From Phycisphaerae bacterium (GTDB lineage: Bacteria > Planctomycetota > Phycisphaerae > Phycisphaerales > UBA1924): DNA of 64,000 nucleotides. Shown here piece after piece: positions 16,791 to 25,669 of the stretch (its first letter is position 1; each line of letters begins with the position of its first letter). The notes beneath the pieces are model-generated. The model saw nothing but the letters and a program-made list of their open reading frames with translations. It did not search any database and had not been told where the DNA came from. Where the stretch lies: the NCBI GenBank assembly GCA_030426605.1, contig JAUHXM010000004.1:1-64000 (forward strand). The letters are read 5' to 3'. Both the position numbers and the translations under genes were made by a program.

Positions 16791-17192
16791 ATGACCCGCG
16801 TGACCATGACTCGAACCGACCACCAACTCCGCATCGGCCCCGGCACCCCAGCCGACCCGACCGACCTGCTCGAACAGGCCCGTGCCGAGGCACGCCGGCA
16901 GGAGGAGGAGGACCGGATCGGCGCCCGCCTGGCGCGGCGTCTCTTCCTCGCGTTCGTCGCCTGCCTGATCATCGGCGTCGTCTGTTTCGTCGTGGTGCCC
17001 AACTACGCCGGGATCACGATCCCGCCGGTGGTGCCCCTGCTGAGCTTCGCGGCGATCGCGACGGGCACACTCGTCACCATGCCGCGCAACGAATCCGCCC
17101 CCAACACCGATGCCTGCGCATGCGACGACGGCAACCCCATCGGCTGCTGCCCGGGCCCGCGCCCGCTGCGAGACCCGCGCCGGGGCCCCTAA
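16791..17192 (+). CDS. Small membrane protein with a cysteine-rich tail
   Basis: A 133-residue protein with a charged N-terminal helix (LEQARAEARRQEEEDRIGAR), two hydrophobic segments at about 54-72 and 77-97, and an unusual C-terminal tail rich in cysteine and proline (ACACDDGNPIGCCPGPRP). The tail might bind metal. In-frame starts at 16800 (GTG) and 16806 (ATG) are also possible. CACAAT at 16787-16792 overlaps the first ATG and would suit those later starts. No family is recognised. Confidence 0.5.
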   Translation: MTRVTMTRTDHQLRIGPGTPADPTDLLEQARAEARRQEEEDRIGARLARRLFLAFVACLIIGVVCFVVVPNYAGITIPPVVPLLSFAAIATGTLVTMPRNESAPNTDACACDDGNPIGCCPGPRPLRDPRRGP

Positions 17193-17302
17193 CCGCGTCC
17201 TCCCGCCCCTCAGACCGCGTTCACTCGAAATTTCATCCGCCGGCAGGGCCGAGCCCGGTATGCTTAAGGAAGCGGCGGATTCGCCGGGATCGGAATCTCC
17301 GC

Positions 17303-17761
17303 GTGCCAACACAGGAACTCCTGTACGTCAGCGACCGCCCCTCCACAACGACCGACGAGCAGGTCGTGGATGGCATCGTTATGCCATCGATGCGCAAGAA
17401 CCGCGAACTCGGCATCACGGGCTGCCTCTGGTTCGGCAAGACAAGGTTCGTTCAGATCCTCGAGGGAGAGCGTGAAGCGATCGACGATCTCTACGCGAAG
17501 ATCGAACGCGATGATCGCCACCACGACGTCAGGCTGATCCACTACGGACCGATCGAATCACGCGCGTTCGATCGGTGGTCCATGCGGCTCATCAAGGGCG
17601 ACGAGCGTGACACCGTCGAGTCGATCATCGCCGAGTACGCCGTCGGTCACGCGGATACGGAAGATTCATCCGAGCCCGTCGGCGCGGCCGTCTTCACAAG
17701 CATCCGACGGAAGCTCCGGGCGCTCGCGGACGTTTCACCCTTCCCGATCGCCGGGCACTGA
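17303..17761 (+). CDS. BLUF-domain blue-light photoreceptor
   Basis: A short-type BLUF protein of 152 residues binding FAD. The conserved photocycle residues are in place: Tyr8 in LLYVSDR, Asn33 in KNRELGITG and Gln51 in RFVQILEG, with spacings like those of AppA. DRWSMRL near 98 corresponds to the conserved W/M strand. The C-terminal 45 residues have no known output domain, so it probably signals through protein partners. The start is GTG at 17303, chosen because it puts the beta-1 strand at the N-terminus. No cyclic-di-GMP enzyme is next to it. Confidence 0.85.
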   Translation: MPTQELLYVSDRPSTTTDEQVVDGIVMPSMRKNRELGITGCLWFGKTRFVQILEGEREAIDDLYAKIERDDRHHDVRLIHYGPIESRAFDRWSMRLIKGDERDTVESIIAEYAVGHADTEDSSEPVGAAVFTSIRRKLRALADVSPFPIAGH

Positions 17762-17925
17762 CGCGACCACCCCTGCTCGGACCGCCCCCGCTCGAGCCCG
17801 GCGTGGGTGAACACGCCCACGTCGCCGTGCAGGCCAGGCCCGGGTTCATCACACGGTGGATTACCCGGCAATCTTCGCCGAGCCAGAGATCGCATCGCCG
17901 CGCGTGACATTTCTGCCGGGCTGCC

Positions 17926-17931
17926 AACGAT
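17926..17931 (+). promoter_or_regulatory. -10-like box AACGAT for the DUF1275 gene
   Basis: AACGAT ends seven bases before ATG at 17939 and there is no Shine-Dalgarno. It is a weaker example of the short-leader pattern. Confidence 0.25.
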
Positions 17932-17938
17932 CCGGTGT

Positions 17939-18625
17939 ATGCCCGACCGCCACCCCAAACCGCCGGACCGCGAGCTCCCGTTCCTGTTCTCGGGCGGCGT
18001 CCTGCTGGCCGGTGTCGCGGGGTACGTGAACGTTGTCGTGCTCGCGCTGGGCGGTCCCCCGGTCACACACGTCACGGGCACGGTGTCACGCTTCAGCGCC
18101 GATCTCGGCAATCGCGACTTCACGGACGCGACGTGGGTGCTCGCAATCGTCGCCGCGTTCATCGCGGGCGCCGGCGTGAGTGGGTTCGTCCTGGGCGACC
18201 CAAGGCTGCGTCTCGGGCGACGTTACGGCGTGGCGATCCTCGCCGAGGCCGCCCTGCTCGCCGCCGCCACCGCCGTGTTCCCGATCGCGCCGCTCCCCGC
18301 GGTGCTCCTGGCCGCGGGCGCCTCGGGGCTGCAAAACGCCATGGCCTCGACGTACCGCCACCTGATCCTCCGCACCACGCACGTCACGGGCATCGCGACC
18401 GATCTCGGCTTCGAGCTCGGCCGCCGGCTCGCGGGGCATCGCGTCGCGGGTTGGCACTTCGTGCTGCTGACAGGCCTGCTTGGCGCTTTCGTCGCCGGCG
18501 GCGTGGCGGGCGCCGTCGCCCAGGCCGGGCTCGGCTCACGCGCCCTGCTGCTGCCCACCGCTCTGCTCGGCGCGGCGGGGCTCACATACTTCGCCTGGCG
18601 ACGCCTCACGCCCGGACGCGGGTGA
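17939..18625 (+). CDS. DUF1275 (YoaK-like) membrane protein
   Basis: A 228-residue protein with about six hydrophobic segments. Family features are the first helix with GVAGYVNVVVLALGG, the THVTGTVSRFSADLG stretch, a repeat of this signature in TTHVTGIATDLGFELGRRL, and ASGLQNAMASTYR in between. DUF1275 proteins are uncharacterised membrane proteins, possibly transporters. The stop is three bases from the stop of convergent prfB. Confidence 0.85.
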   Translation: MPDRHPKPPDRELPFLFSGGVLLAGVAGYVNVVVLALGGPPVTHVTGTVSRFSADLGNRDFTDATWVLAIVAAFIAGAGVSGFVLGDPRLRLGRRYGVAILAEAALLAAATAVFPIAPLPAVLLAAGASGLQNAMASTYRHLILRTTHVTGIATDLGFELGRRLAGHRVAGWHFVLLTGLLGAFVAGGVAGAVAQAGLGSRALLLPTALLGAAGLTYFAWRRLTPGRG

Positions 18626-18628
18626 CGA

Positions 18629-19739
18629 TCACCCCTTCTGAGAGCGCCGCCGCTTGAGCTCGGCATCGATAAACCCGCCGATGTCGCCGTGCATGACCAG
18701 GTCCGGGTTCATCACCTCGTAGTTCGTCCGGTGGTCCTTCACGCGGTTGTCGTAGAAAACATACGACCGTATCTGCGTGCCCCACCCGCGCTGCTCGATC
18801 TTGCCGCCGGACGCCTCGAGGATCTCACGCTCGCGCTCCTCCTCGGCCATCTGCTCGAGCTTGGCCTGCAGGATCGACAGCGCCTGCTTGCGGTTCTGCG
18901 GCATTTCCTTGTGCGTGCTCGACACCACCTGGATGCCCGTCGGCTTGTGCGTGATGCGCACGGCCGTCGCGACCTTGTTCACGTTTTGCCCGCCCGGCCC
19001 GCTGGACCTCGCGAACACGACGATGTCCAGATCGCGGTCCGGGATCTCCAGGGCTTCTTCCTCGAACTCGGGCGTCACGTCCACCGTCGCGAAGCTCGTC
19101 TGCCGCTTGCCCTGCGCGTTGAAGGGCGACACCCGCGCCAGCCGGTGCGTGCCGCGCTCGCACGCGAGGTTCCCGAACGCGTACGCCCCCTTCACGTGCA
19201 GCGTGACGGAGTCGAGACCGACCTCGGACCCGTGCGATTTCTCGACCTCCTCGACCTTCCACTTCTGCTGCTCGCAGAAGTAGAGGTACATCCGGAAGAG
19301 CATCTCGCACCAGTCGTTGGCCTCGGTCCCGCCGTCACCGGCGCTGATCGTCAGGAAGCAGTCGCGGTGGTCGTGCTTGCCGCTGAGCAGCGACTGGAGC
19401 TCGACCTTGCCCATCCGGCGCAGCAGGTCGGCGAGCTGCCCGTCCGCCTCGACGAGCAGGTCGTTGTCGCCCTCCTCGCGGCTCATCTCGTAGGCGAGCT
19501 TCGCGTTCTCAAAGTCCTCGATGACCGCACGCAGGCCCGAGACCTGGGCCTTGACAGCCTTCATCTCCGCGACGGTCTTCTGAGCCGCGTCCGGGTTGTC
19601 CCAGAAATCCGCGGCCCCCATCTTGTCCTCAAGCCCCGCGAGCTTGGTCAGCTTGGTGTCGTAGTCAAAGAGAGTCGCGGATGGTCAAGATCCGCGCCTC
19701 GAGATCGGCGATCACGTTCTGGTGGGCTTCGAGCTGCAT
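18629..19739 (-). CDS. prfB: Peptide chain release factor 2, with programmed +1 frameshift
   Basis: RF2 ends translation at UGA and UAA. The reading frame is split. A first 24-codon part starts at ATG 19739, behind GAGGAG, and runs into an in-frame TGA at 19667-19665. A second part of 345 codons follows in the +1 frame, from GAC at 19666 to the stop at 18629. The slip site CTTTGAC is exactly that of bacterial prfB. The joined product of 369 residues has the RF2 SPF motif (VSPFNAQGKRQTSF) and the catalytic GGQ (SSGPGGQNVNKV). Low RF2 thus favours frameshifting and more RF2, as known in other bacteria. Confidence 0.95.
19664..19670 (-). promoter_or_regulatory. prfB programmed frameshift site CTTTGAC
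   Basis: On the minus strand CTT TGA C: leucine codon, UGA stop, then C, with the ribosome moving to the +1 frame. The Shine-Dalgarno-like AGGGGG seen just upstream in E. coli is absent here; the preceding bases are CCGCGACTCT. Confidence 0.9.
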
Positions 19740-19794
19740 CGTGCACTCCTCTGAGCGGTCATGGTAGTCGCGAAACCGCTCATCGTCCGCCCCG

Positions 19795-19800
19795 TACCCT
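19795..19800 (+). promoter_or_regulatory. -10-like box TACCCT for the 91-residue membrane protein gene
   Basis: TACCCT ends six bases before ATG at 19807, without a Shine-Dalgarno. Confidence 0.45.
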
Positions 19801-19806
19801 TCGCCG

Positions 19807-20082
19807 ATGCAGGATCTGGTGATCGCGACAACCTCGCACGACGCCGCCCCGATGCTGCTGCGGGCGTGGTCAATGCTGCTGATCCTCGTGATGCTGGGCG
19901 TCGCGTCCGTGACGGTGCTGTGGGTGCTGTTTGTAGTCCGCCGCCAACGCGCCGGCAAGCCCCGGCGCAAACGCCACGTGACCTCCCAGCTCAGCGCCTG
20001 GGAGGAAGCCGCCGCCCGCGCCGAACCATGGGAAGGCCCCGACCCGGCGGACCTTGACGCCCTGGATGACGGCTCTACATGA
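19807..20082 (+). CDS. 91-residue single-helix membrane protein, unknown
   Basis: A small protein with one hydrophobic helix (residues 17-43, containing SMLLILVMLGVASVTVLW) followed by a strongly basic stretch (RRQRAGKPRRKRH) and an acidic tail. The topology is N-out/C-in by the positive-inside rule. It is divergent from prfB and convergent with the TPR gene. No family is recognised; coding is supported by the well-placed promoter box and helix. Confidence 0.5.
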   Translation: MQDLVIATTSHDAAPMLLRAWSMLLILVMLGVASVTVLWVLFVVRRQRAGKPRRKRHVTSQLSAWEEAAARAEPWEGPDPADLDALDDGST

Positions 20083-20100
20083 AACTCAGGATGGAGCCGC

Positions 20101-20151
20101 GAGCGTGAGCGTTCGGCCAGATACTCGTTCCCGAACCGGCCGCTCACGCTC
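20101..20151. terminator. Long inverted repeat between convergent genes
   Basis: GAGCGTGAGCG (20101-20111) and CGCTCACGCTC (20141-20151) are perfect inverted copies, and the inner GTTCGG/CCGAAC can extend the fold. It lies between the ends of the 91-residue gene and the TPR gene. There is no T-run, so it may be a bidirectional RNA-end stabiliser or a protein site. Confidence 0.5.
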
Positions 20152-20183
20152 CCGGCTTCTTCCCTCGGTGGCCTGCCAGTTCG

Positions 20184-21224
20184 TCACCCGCCCGAGCTCA
20201 ACCGCTCGACGACGCGGGCCGCGTGCTCGTGCCCGAGACGCTGCGCGTACCGCGCCAGCTCGAGCGCCCGGGCGGGGTCACCCGCACGCTCCGCCCAGAG
20301 CGCCGCGTCGAAGGCGACCTGCGGGTTGCGTGTGTCCGCGGCGTGCGCGCGTTCGTAGAGCTCGGCCGCCTCATCCGTGCGCCCGAGCATGCCGAGCGTC
20401 TCCGCCGCCGCCTTGGCGTACTCGGGCTGGACGAGCACGTCGGCGTCCAACCCGAGCAGCACACCCAACGCCTGCTCGGGCTCGCCCGCTCGTTTCATGG
20501 CGCGGGCTTCGATCAACCGCCACGCGGGCTCGTCGGGGTCCGCGTCGCGGGCCTTGCGCGCGTGCTGCATGGCGATCGCCGGCTCGTTGTTCCGGAGCGC
20601 CAGCTGCGCGAGCTGCCCCCACGCCACGGCGTTGCCCGGGTCCAACACCGTCACACGCACCAGGTTCGCCCGAGCCGCATCGAGATCACCCGCCGAGGTC
20701 TGCGCCGTCGCGAGGTAGAGCGCGTACGCCGGCTCGCCCGGGTTCGCGCTCTGCGCCGCGGCGAAGTGCTCGATCGCCAGATCCGTCTCGTCGATCGCAC
20801 CCGCGATCGTGCCGGACTGGAACTCCAGCTCCGCCGTCCGCGGTCCGATCGCCAGCGCCGCGACCATCTGGTCGTACGCCGCGCGCGTCCGCCCGGCGTT
20901 CACGAGCAACTCCGCGAGCTCGACGCGCAGCTGCTGATCGTCCGGGTATTGCGCCACGCCCTCCGTCAGCACCCTCTCGGCGGCCGACGCGTTGCCCATC
21001 CGCGCGTGCTCGTTCGCCGCGCGGACGATCACCTCGAACGTGTCCGGCGGCGCAAGACCGGGCCCCCCCGAGCTCCCGTCCCCCGGGTGCTCCTCCGCTG
21101 TCGCCGGCGTGGGCCCGCTCAGCGCGGTCCAGACAGCCCACCCCGCGACGCCCAGCCCGAGGACCAGCACGCCGACCAACGCGAGCCCGCCCGCTCCGAC
21201 CTTCCCGGTTCGTGTGTGTGCCAT
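20184..21224 (-). CDS. Membrane-anchored tetratricopeptide repeat protein
   Basis: A 346-residue protein with an N-terminal signal anchor (residues 12-34) and a Pro/Gly-rich spacer. At least six TPR-like 34-residue units follow, with recurring alanines (ANEHARMGNASAAERVLTEG, AIEHFAAAQSANPGEPAYAL, AVAWGQLAQLALRNNEPAIA). Such proteins assemble complexes on the periplasmic or cytoplasmic face of the membrane; the partner is unknown. Its -10-like box and lack of Shine-Dalgarno suggest a short leader. It is divergent from valS. Confidence 0.75.
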   Translation of the reverse strand: MAHTRTGKVGAGGLALVGVLVLGLGVAGWAVWTALSGPTPATAEEHPGDGSSGGPGLAPPDTFEVIVRAANEHARMGNASAAERVLTEGVAQYPDDQQLRVELAELLVNAGRTRAAYDQMVAALAIGPRTAELEFQSGTIAGAIDETDLAIEHFAAAQSANPGEPAYALYLATAQTSAGDLDAARANLVRVTVLDPGNAVAWGQLAQLALRNNEPAIAMQHARKARDADPDEPAWRLIEARAMKRAGEPEQALGVLLGLDADVLVQPEYAKAAAETLGMLGRTDEAAELYERAHAADTRNPQVAFDAALWAERAGDPARALELARYAQRLGHEHAARVVERLSSGG

Positions 21225-21230
21225 CGGGGA

Positions 21231-21236
21231 ACGGTA
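21231..21236 (-). promoter_or_regulatory. -10-like box TACCGT for the TPR gene
   Basis: On the minus strand TACCGT ends six bases before ATG at 21224, with no Shine-Dalgarno. Confidence 0.4.
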
Positions 21237-21294
21237 TCGGATGCCCTACCATCGCGGCTGGAACGACCCCGTTTGAGCGATCGGAGCCGCGACC

Positions 21295-24200
21295 GTGACC
21301 CAGGCCGCCGACCAAACCCCGACATCCCCCGCCCCCCTCGGCAAGACCTACCAACCCGCCGAGACCGAGCCCGCCGTCTGGCAGCGCTGGATCGACGCCG
21401 GCGCGTTCAAGGCCGACCCCAACCGCGTCACCTCGGGCGAGGCCGACCCCTACTGCATCCTCATCCCCCCGCCCAACGTCACCGCCGCCCTGCACCTCGG
21501 GCACGCGCTCAACAACACGCTGCAGGACGTCCTCGTCCGCGCGCACCGCATGATGGGGTTCGAAACGCTCTGGATGCCCGGCACCGACCACGCCGGCATC
21601 GCCACCCAGACCGTCGTGGACAAGCGCCTCAAAGCAGAAGGCAAGCCCGCGCTCGCCGAATACAAGAAGATGCAGGCTGAGGGCGGCAACGGGCGCGAGC
21701 AGTTCACCCAACTCGTCCAGGACTTCAAGGACGAGTTCGAGGCCCGCATCACGGGCCAGCTCCAGGCGATGGGGTGCAGCTGCGACTGGGACCGCCAGCG
21801 CTTCACCATGGACGCCGTCTGCGCGCGCGCCGTCCGCGAAGCCTTCTTCCGCCTGTTCAAGGAAGGCCTCATCTACCGCGGCAAGCGCCTCGTGAACTGG
21901 GACCCAGCCACCCAGACCGCGCTGTCGGACGATGAAGTCGAGAACAAGGAAATCGACGGCGCGTTCTACTACCTCCGCTATCCGTTGGTCCACCCGCCCA
22001 TGGGCGACCACGGCGGCATCGGCGACCACGACCCCGTCACCTGGGACGAGCTCGCCGCCAAGGGCTACCCCGGTGCCGATCAGCACCCCGAGGACGAGAA
22101 AGCCTGGGTCACCGTCGCGACGACGCGCCCCGAGACGTACCTCGGCGACACCGCCGTCGCCATCAACCCCAAGGACCCCCGCGCCGAGTCCCTCCGCGGC
22201 ATGCTCTGCGAGCTCCCCCTCGTCGGCCGGCGCATCCCCATCATCGAGGACGATTACGTCGTCCTCCCCGTCGCCCTCGGCGGCGACCCCAACGACCCCA
22301 AGGCCCAGATGGCGACCGGGTTCCTCAAGGTCACCCCCGCCCACGACCCCAACGACTGGGAGCTCGGGCAACGCCACGCCGGCGACATCAAATCCCGCTG
22401 CAGCGCGATGGAGCACGTCATCAACGTCATGGCGCCCGACGGCACCATCTCCGCCGACCACGGGTGGATCGACTTCGAGACCTACGGGCACAACTCGGGC
22501 GCCGAGGTCTTCATCGGCTTGAGCCGCGAGGACGCGCGCCAGAAGGTCGTCGATGAGTTCAAAGCGCGGTCCATGGGCGAGGGGAGCCTGCTCGAAGCGG
22601 TCAAGCCCCACCGCCACGCCGTTGGGCACTCGTACCGGAGTCACGTCCCGATCGAGCCCTACCTGAGCGACCAGTGGTACTGCAAGGTGACCGACGACCG
22701 CCTCCGCGGCAGCGCCCAGCGTGCCCTCCGCGCCGACCAGCGCTCCGACGCGAGCACGACGGCATGGCCCAAGTCGAAGCCCGCGGATGCTGCGGGCGAC
22801 GGCAAGATGACCATGCACCCGGCCCGGTACGCCAAGACCTACGAGACCTGGCACGACAACCTCCGCGACTGGTGCATCTCCCGCCAGCTCTGGTGGGGGC
22901 ACCGGATCCCGGTGTGGAGCGGGACCTTGACGATCGACGCCGGGGAAAATCCCGACCTCAAGGGTGACCTGATGATCAGCGGTCTGTGGGAGATTCTCCG
23001 CGGCGAGTCTCAATACTCGGCGGTCACCGTGTTCGATGAAGACGGCCTACCAGTCGATCCAATCGAAGTGCTTGACCAAGTCGATGATCGCGATCGGAGC
23101 TACACGTTCTTTGTCTGCAGCAACGGGCAACGAGCCAAGAACGAAGCGGCTCTAGAAGCCATCGGCTTCACCCACGACCCCGATGTCCTCGACACCTGGT
23201 TCTCCAGCGCGCTCTGGCCGCTCTCGACGATGGGGTGGCCCGACGCGGACGCCGCGAGCAAAGACACGGGCATCGACGACTTTGCGCAACTGCTCGGCGC
23301 CTTCAACCCCACCTCCGTCCTGTGCACGGCCCGCGAGATCATCACGCTCTGGGTCTCCCGCATGGTCATGTTCAACCGCCTGTTCATGGAGCAGGACGGG
23401 CACCCGCCCAGGCTGCCCTACAAGGACGTCTTCATCCACGCCATGATCCAGGACGGCGAGGGACGCAAGATGTCCAAGTCCCTCGGCAACGGCGTGGACC
23501 CGCTCGACATCATCCACTCGCACGGCACCGACGCGATGCGGTTCACGCTGGTCCAGATGACCACGCAGACGCAGGACGTCCGCATGCCCGTCGAGCCCGA
23601 CCCCGCGACGGGCAAGAACACGTCGCCCAAGTTCGACGCCGGTCGGAACTTCTGCAACAAGCTCTGGAACGCCGCCCGGTTCGCGATCGGGATGCTCGAC
23701 AGCGACCCGCCCCAACCCGGGATCTCGATCGACCCCGAGCAGCTTTCGCTGACCGATCGGTGGATGCTCAGTCGTTTGGCAGGCGCGACCAGCGCGATCA
23801 ACAGCGCCATCAAGAACTACCAGTTCAAGGACTACGCCGACGCGCTCTACGACCTGCTCTGGCGTGACTTCTGCGACTGGTACCTCGAAGCCGTCAAGCC
23901 CACGATCAAGACGGACGCGAACCAGCGCGCCGTCCTGCGGCTCACACTCGACGCGATCCTCCGCCTCCTGCACCCCGTCGCGCCCTTCATCACCGAAGCG
24001 GTCTACGAGCGCCTCCGCGAGATCCCGCTGCGCGAGGTCGAGGGGTTCGCGTTCGCGAGCACCAAAGCGACCGACACGCTCTGCCAGTCCGGCTGGCCCG
24101 CGCCCGAGCCGGGCCTGCGCGACGAGCCCGCCGAGGAAGCGTTCGGGCGCGTCCAGGCGCTCGTCACGACCATCCGCGAGGTACGCGCGAGCAACCAGGT

Positions 24201-24588
24201 GCCCCCCAAGCGCCGCATCACGCTCCACGCGACCGAGGCCCTCGCGGCGGACGTCGCCCGCTGGTCCCCGCTCGTCGAGACGCTCGCGGGCGTCGAGACG
24301 ATCACGACCGACGCCCCCGCCGGTGCCGCCGCGGCCTTCACCTTCGAGTCCGCCGAGCACCGCCTGTCCAACCTCGCCGACGCCGTGGACGCGTCCGTCG
24401 AGCGCGAACGTCTGAGCAAGGCACTCGCCGATCTCGACAAAGCCATCGGCGGGCTCGAAGGCCGCCTGAACAACCCCGGATACGTGGACAAAGCCCCCGC
24501 GCACCTGGTCGATCAGACCCGCGCCGAGCTCGCGCAGAAGCAGACCGACCGAGACGCACTCCGCAAGGCACTGGAGGACCTCGCGTGA
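21295..24588 (+). CDS. valS: Valyl-tRNA synthetase
   Basis: A 1097-residue class I synthetase charging tRNA-Val. The HLGH signature is at 67-70 and KMSKS at 725-729. The CP1 editing domain is recognisable (VTVATTRPETYLGDTAVAIN, VTPAHDPNDWELG), followed by anticodon-binding and C-terminal coiled-coil regions (LSKALADLDKAIGGLEGRLN). Between RIPVW (541) and DPDVLDTWFSS there are 86 residues, where E. coli has under 40 and Thermus has a Cys4 zinc module. This insert (22918-23175) has no paired cysteines and lower G+C (55-58% in sampled lines). The start is GTG at 21295. Confidence 0.95.
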   Translation: MTQAADQTPTSPAPLGKTYQPAETEPAVWQRWIDAGAFKADPNRVTSGEADPYCILIPPPNVTAALHLGHALNNTLQDVLVRAHRMMGFETLWMPGTDHAGIATQTVVDKRLKAEGKPALAEYKKMQAEGGNGREQFTQLVQDFKDEFEARITGQLQAMGCSCDWDRQRFTMDAVCARAVREAFFRLFKEGLIYRGKRLVNWDPATQTALSDDEVENKEIDGAFYYLRYPLVHPPMGDHGGIGDHDPVTWDELAAKGYPGADQHPEDEKAWVTVATTRPETYLGDTAVAINPKDPRAESLRGMLCELPLVGRRIPIIEDDYVVLPVALGGDPNDPKAQMATGFLKVTPAHDPNDWELGQRHAGDIKSRCSAMEHVINVMAPDGTISADHGWIDFETYGHNSGAEVFIGLSREDARQKVVDEFKARSMGEGSLLEAVKPHRHAVGHSYRSHVPIEPYLSDQWYCKVTDDRLRGSAQRALRADQRSDASTTAWPKSKPADAAGDGKMTMHPARYAKTYETWHDNLRDWCISRQLWWGHRIPVWSGTLTIDAGENPDLKGDLMISGLWEILRGESQYSAVTVFDEDGLPVDPIEVLDQVDDRDRSYTFFVCSNGQRAKNEAALEAIGFTHDPDVLDTWFSSALWPLSTMGWPDADAASKDTGIDDFAQLLGAFNPTSVLCTAREIITLWVSRMVMFNRLFMEQDGHPPRLPYKDVFIHAMIQDGEGRKMSKSLGNGVDPLDIIHSHGTDAMRFTLVQMTTQTQDVRMPVEPDPATGKNTSPKFDAGRNFCNKLWNAARFAIGMLDSDPPQPGISIDPEQLSLTDRWMLSRLAGATSAINSAIKNYQFKDYADALYDLLWRDFCDWYLEAVKPTIKTDANQRAVLRLTLDAILRLLHPVAPFITEAVYERLREIPLREVEGFAFASTKATDTLCQSGWPAPEPGLRDEPAEEAFGRVQALVTTIREVRASNQVPPKRRITLHATEALAADVARWSPLVETLAGVETITTDAPAGAAAAFTFESAEHRLSNLADAVDASVERERLSKALADLDKAIGGLEGRLNNPGYVDKAPAHLVDQTRAELAQKQTDRDALRKALEDLA

Positions 24589-25655
24589 GCGCACGCCGGG
24601 CGTTGTCCATCGGATCGCTCGCCCTCGCGTGCGCCGCGGTTGGCGCGTGCAGCGGCCCGAGCGGGCGTTCGCCGACGACCGCCGCGCGCGTCGCCGAGCT
24701 GAACCGTGCGGGCGAGGTCGCCGCAATGAGCGCCCGGGCGGATACGCGCAACGGCGTCATCTCCGCCGAGGCCTGGAGCTTCGAGGGCGTGCCCGGGCAG
24801 AAGCTCACCACGCCATCGTTCGAGGTCTTCACGACGGTGCAGTCGTCGCGTCTGCTCGAGCGCCTGCCCGCGTTCCTCGAGCACGCATTGAATCACTACA
24901 CCCGCGCGCTCGCCCCGCTGCCCGAGCCGAGCGGACGGCTGGAGACCTACGTCGTCGCGACGCGGCGGCAGTGGACGCGCGTAACGCGTCGGCTGATGGG
25001 CGCGGACGCGGGCGTCTACCTGCGCATCACCCGGGGCGGGTTCGCCGCCAAGTCACGCGGCGTCTACTACGACATCGGGTCCGACGAGACCCTCGCCGTC
25101 GCGGCGCACGAAGGGTGGCACCAGTACACCCAGTCCACGTTCGCCGACCCGCTGCCCGTGTGGCTCGAAGAGGGCGTCGCGACATGGATGGAGGGCTACC
25201 GCTGGGAGGGCCCGAAGCGGTCGCTCCCGGTCTTCACGCCGTGGGAGAACGCCGAGCGGTACCGCATGCTCCGCCGTGTCGCGATCGAGGGCGACGCGAT
25301 GCGCCTCGATCAGCTGCTGAGCGTGCGCCCGCAGGACGAGATCGCGACGAGCAACGACCGCGCGCTGCGCTACTACGCCCAGATCTGGGCGCTCACGCAC
25401 TTCCTCAACGAAGGCGAGGGCGGGCGCTACCGCCCGGCGCTGCAACGCATCCTGACCGACGCCGCGTCGGGGGATCTGTACGACACCGTCCGCTCGCGCC
25501 TGGGCGAGCGCGCCGCGCGCGAGGCCCGCGCCCGACGCATCGGCCCCGCCGTCCTCGCGGCGTACCTCCCCGACGTCACCGCGACCGACCTGAACCGCCA
25601 ATACCAATCGTTCGTGCGACGCGTCGCACACCCGTCGGCGATCCTCGATCGCTGA
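24585..25655 (+). CDS. Lipoprotein with a gluzincin-like metallopeptidase domain (DUF1570-like)
   Basis: A 356-residue protein starting at GTG overlapping the valS stop (GTGA). The signal peptide ends in a lipobox-like AVGAC with Cys22, so it is probably lipid-anchored. AAHEGWHQYTQSTF (about residues 168-181) supplies an HExxH zinc motif, and WLEEGVATWMEG 15 residues later supplies the third ligand glutamate, as in peptidase MA-like/DUF1570 proteins common in planctomycetes. RALRYYAQIWALTHFL is the helix usually found after it. Substrate unknown. Confidence 0.75.
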   Translation: MSARRALSIGSLALACAAVGACSGPSGRSPTTAARVAELNRAGEVAAMSARADTRNGVISAEAWSFEGVPGQKLTTPSFEVFTTVQSSRLLERLPAFLEHALNHYTRALAPLPEPSGRLETYVVATRRQWTRVTRRLMGADAGVYLRITRGGFAAKSRGVYYDIGSDETLAVAAHEGWHQYTQSTFADPLPVWLEEGVATWMEGYRWEGPKRSLPVFTPWENAERYRMLRRVAIEGDAMRLDQLLSVRPQDEIATSNDRALRYYAQIWALTHFLNEGEGGRYRPALQRILTDAASGDLYDTVRSRLGERAAREARARRIGPAVLAAYLPDVTATDLNRQYQSFVRRVAHPSAILDR

Positions 25656-25669
25656 AATCGCGGCCGGCG

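Noticed and set aside
19665-20147. Extended start for the prfB first part (160 codons)
   Set aside because: The extension crosses a divergent gene; ATG 19739 with GAGGAG gives exactly the family N-terminus.
20686-23013. Long 775-codon minus-strand open frame antisense to the start of valS and past the TPR gene
   Set aside because: Composition is that of an antisense shadow in GC-rich DNA (Gly/Val/Ala/Arg runs), no domain is visible, and valS is certain on the other strand.
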